DNA of 14,308 bases from Oscillospiraceae bacterium (GTDB taxonomy: Bacteria > Bacillota > Clostridia > Oscillospirales > CAG-272). Within the stretch, counting starts at the first letter, position 1, and each line of letters opens with the position of its first letter. The notes under the pieces were generated by a model. That model saw only the letters and a list, made by a program, of their open reading frames with translations. It was not told the DNA's origin and did not search any database. Shown piece by piece: positions 12,772-14,308 of the stretch. Made by a program: the position numbers and the translations under genes. The stretch spans positions 1 to 14,308 of the forward strand of contig WQSD01000010.1 of the NCBI GenBank assembly GCA_009788105.1, in the 5' to 3' direction.

Positions 12772-12807
12772 AAAAAAAATTAAAAAAAATTAAAAAAATT
12801 AAAAAAA
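12772..12807. promoter_or_regulatory. Four phased A-tracts (predicted curved DNA)
   Basis: A-runs of 8, 8, 7 and 7 bases start at 12772, 12782, 12792 and 12801, a spacing of 9-10 bp, i.e. about one helical turn. This is the classical arrangement for intrinsic bending and lies just upstream of the -35 box at 12756-12761. Confidence 0.7.
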
Positions 12808-12818
12808 CAAAAATCAAC

Positions 12819-12938
12819 CTGAAGAAAAACCATAAAACACCTTGGGGCGTTGCCGTCCAGCAGGTCGCCGTAATGCGTGAGCGGGCAAAACTTGTGCGGC
12901 GTTGCCCCAAACCCCACGACCTTGACCTTTTTCTTCAG
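12819..12938. repeat. 120-bp repeat element with 11-bp terminal inverted repeats, copy 2
   Basis: CTGAAGAAAAA (12819-12829) and TTTTTCTTCAG (12928-12938) are exact reverse complements at the ends. The interior shares GGGGCGTTGCC and CCCCACGAC-TTGACCTTT with the copy at 8977-9086. It is interrupted by a second repeat at 12855-12897. Confidence 0.65.
12855..12897 (+). repeat. Short dispersed repeat, copy 2, flanked by 9-bp duplication
   Basis: The first 32 nt match 5442-5473 with three mismatches. The unit is bracketed by identical GGCGTTGCC sequences at 12846-12854 and 12898-12906, as an insertion with target duplication would be. Confidence 0.55.
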
Positions 12939-12961
12939 TCCGAGATTATATATAACAAATT

Positions 12962-12987
12962 TTGATAAATAAAATCAAATTTATCAA
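12962..12987. promoter_or_regulatory. Palindromic operator candidate
   Basis: TTGATAAAT (12962-12970) and ATTTATCAA (12979-12987) are exact reverse complements with an 8-bp centre, ending 9 bp before the -35 box of the following gene. The position suits a regulator site, but the local AT-richness lowers the weight and no cognate regulator can be named. Confidence 0.4.
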
Positions 12988-12996
12988 TAAATAATA

Positions 12997-13026
12997 TTGG
13001 ACTTATTCTCTGTTTTCCGCTATAAT
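12997..13026 (+). promoter_or_regulatory. Promoter of the C_GCAxxG_C_C gene
   Basis: TTGGAC (12997-13002), 18 bp, then a perfect TATAAT (13021-13026). Start expected near 13033, with GGAGG at 13053-13057 and the ATG at 13067. Confidence 0.7.
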
Positions 13027-13066
13027 AGGCTTGTCGAAATAGCAAAAACGATGGAGGTAATTTATA

Positions 13067-13537
13067 ATGCTTAAAGAAATCAGCATTAAAAAAGTGAAAT
13101 TTGATGCAGAAGAAGTGTTCAGAATTGGGGGCTTCTACTGTTCCGAGGCGATTGTGTCCTCGGTGAGAAAAAACATTGACCCGAATATGCCAATCGAGCT
13201 TGTTCGCACGGCGTCCGGCTTTCCAATTGGTGTTGGGCGGGCGAAATGTATGTGCGGTGCGGTGTCAGGGGCGGTGATTGCCCTTGGGTACTTCTTCGGG
13301 CGTACCGACCCAACCACCCCAACCGACCCACAAAGCCAAAAATGCATGGAGCTTTGCCACGAGTTGCAAGAAAGTTTTCGCAAAAATCATGGCTCGCTGT
13401 GCTGTCACATCCACGTTGCGGGCATGGATCTTGCCAGCGGCGAACACAAAAAGCAATGCGTGGCATTCACCGGTGAAATGGCGGCGAAAACTGCTGAAAT
13501 CATCGCCCGTGAACTTGGCTTAAAAGTCGTGGATTAG
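13067..13537 (+). CDS. C_GCAxxG_C_C family (redox) protein
   Basis: 156 residues, a typical length for this family. The signature is the block GFPIGVGRAKCMCGAVSGAV (51-70) followed by IALGYFFGR; further cysteines fall at positions expected for the family: C25 in FYCSEA, C61/C63, C93, C97, C112/C113 and C131. Members are small cytoplasmic proteins thought to bind a metal or iron-sulfur cluster or to act in redox chemistry; the biochemical role is not established. GGAGG lies 9 nt before the ATG and a promoter with a perfect -10 box precedes it. The transporter gene begins 14 nt after the stop, so the two are probably one operon, suggesting a link between redox state and anion or acid transport (inference). 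Confidence 0.85.
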   Translation: MLKEISIKKVKFDAEEVFRIGGFYCSEAIVSSVRKNIDPNMPIELVRTASGFPIGVGRAKCMCGAVSGAVIALGYFFGRTDPTTPTDPQSQKCMELCHELQESFRKNHGSLCCHIHVAGMDLASGEHKKQCVAFTGEMAAKTAEIIARELGLKVVD

Positions 13538-13551
13538 AGGGCAAAGCATTG

Positions 13552-14308
13552 ATGAAATTCATAAAAAGATTTAGTAAAAGCGTTCCCATGGCTTTGTGCG
13601 GGCTGTCCCTTGGACTTGCCGCACTGGGGAATTTGCTTAATCACCCGTTCAGCCCTTTCAGACGCCGTATAGTTGAAACTGCTTACCCAGCCATCGAGTG
13701 GCTGTACAATCCGGAACTTGCGACAACGCTTCGTTACATATGCGGGTGGCTTTCACTTATTGTTCTCTTGGTTTTTGCCATGAAGTTAATTTTTGACTTT
13801 CCCCACGCCCGCGAGGAGCTAAAAACTCCTGTACCGTTAAGCGTTCTGCCCACCGCTACAATGGCGGTTATGTTGCTTTCCACCTACTTAATTGGGCATT
13901 TGCCGAATATTATTGTGGCTATAATTTGGGCGGCGGCTTTTGTCACTCAAATTGGTATTATGGCGGTGTTTTTCTGCCGCTTTATTCCAAAGTTTAAGTT
14001 AGGTACTGTATTCCCAAGTTGGTTCATTATCCTTGTTGGAATGGCAACAGCAAGCGTTACCGCACCTGCTATTAACGGAGTAACCGGCGACTGGATTAAC
14101 ATTGTTTCAATCGGACAAGCGGTGTTTTACATTACCCTTGTGCTGTATTTGATTGGTCTGCCAATTGTCATAACACGAATGATTAAGGTGCGGATTTTCC
14201 CCGAACCGGCGAAAAAAACCATTGCGATTTTTGCCGCACCAATGGGACTGTCGATTGTCGGATTTTATAGCTCGTTTGTAGCACCGACAGTCCCTGCCAC
14301 CCCTGCCG
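13552..14308 (+). CDS. TDT/SLAC1-family transporter (TehA-like), 3' end outside window
   Basis: An open frame runs from the ATG at 13552 to the window edge without a stop (252 codons visible). It is strongly hydrophobic with regularly spaced membrane helices. The first helix VPMALCGLSLGLAALGNL, the later block FPSWFIILVGMATASVTAP and the block IFAAPMGLSIVGFYSSF match the repeating pattern of the tellurite-resistance/dicarboxylate transporter (TDT, TehA/SLAC1) family, which conducts anions or exports dicarboxylates across the cytoplasmic membrane. Full-length members have about 300-330 residues, so some 60-80 are missing. AGAGG lies about 11 nt before the ATG, a slightly long spacing. The substrate cannot be deduced; calling it tellurite resistance would be overreach. 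Confidence 0.8.
   Translation, partial: MKFIKRFSKSVPMALCGLSLGLAALGNLLNHPFSPFRRRIVETAYPAIEWLYNPELATTLRYICGWLSLIVLLVFAMKLIFDFPHAREELKTPVPLSVLPTATMAVMLLSTYLIGHLPNIIVAIIWAAAFVTQIGIMAVFFCRFIPKFKLGTVFPSWFIILVGMATASVTAPAINGVTGDWINIVSIGQAVFYITLVLYLIGLPIVITRMIKVRIFPEPAKKTIAIFAAPMGLSIVGFYSSFVAPTVPATPA

Noticed and set aside
13119..13466. 115-codon frame antisense to the C_GCAxxG_C_C gene
   Set aside because: Shadow frame; the sense strand has a clear family signature, ribosome site and promoter.

Overview
The window looks like a chromosomal segment of a Bacillota (Clostridia-type) bacterium. Reasons: strong GGAGG-type ribosome sites, a SpoVB-like flippase, a class II fructose-bisphosphate aldolase, and promoters close to the sigma-A consensus. 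Most gaps between genes carry short dispersed repeats and hairpins. No tRNA, rRNA, CRISPR array, transposase or phage gene is visible.

Layout. The left edge (1-401) is the end of a lytic transglycosylase. A 495-bp gap follows, filled with repeats including a MITE-like inverted repeat (570-728). Next on the + strand come an XRE/HTH regulator (897-1976) and a SpoVB-like flippase (2021-3559), separated by a perfect hairpin whose 3' arm is the flippase's ribosome site. A terminator-like hairpin separates this pair from a convergent, unusually long ECF-type sigma factor (3603-5252, - strand). The gap 5253-5758 contains two long inverted repeats and no gene.

The - strand then carries dnaE (5759-8905). 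It has a consensus promoter set so close to the start that the mRNA should be leaderless, lost metal ligands in the PHP domain, and a proline-rich linker made of dispersed-repeat DNA where an OB-fold domain is expected. Upstream of dnaE is an apparent operon transcribed leftward from a strong promoter at about 11.43 kb: the aldolase fba and then three tandem paralogous DUF4190-like small membrane proteins. Behind it is a lipoprotein gene with an exact 12-residue cysteine repeat (11597-12376).

The gap 12377-13066 holds what looks like a previously unannotated small transcription unit on the - strand: phased A-tracts, a consensus promoter, a ribosome site, a 28-codon cysteine-containing ORF and a terminator. 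It also holds a 120-bp repeat element with 11-bp terminal inverted repeats, which is itself interrupted by another repeat flanked by a 9-bp duplication. The right edge (+ strand) is a C_GCAxxG_C_C family redox protein (13067-13537) followed closely by a TDT/SLAC1-type transporter that runs off the window.

Best leads: the small Cys-peptide transcript at 12.45-12.76 kb, the OB-less DnaE with repeat-derived linker, the nested repeats, and the sigma factor with a large wHTH-containing C-terminal extension. All function calls come from reading motifs; no database search was run.
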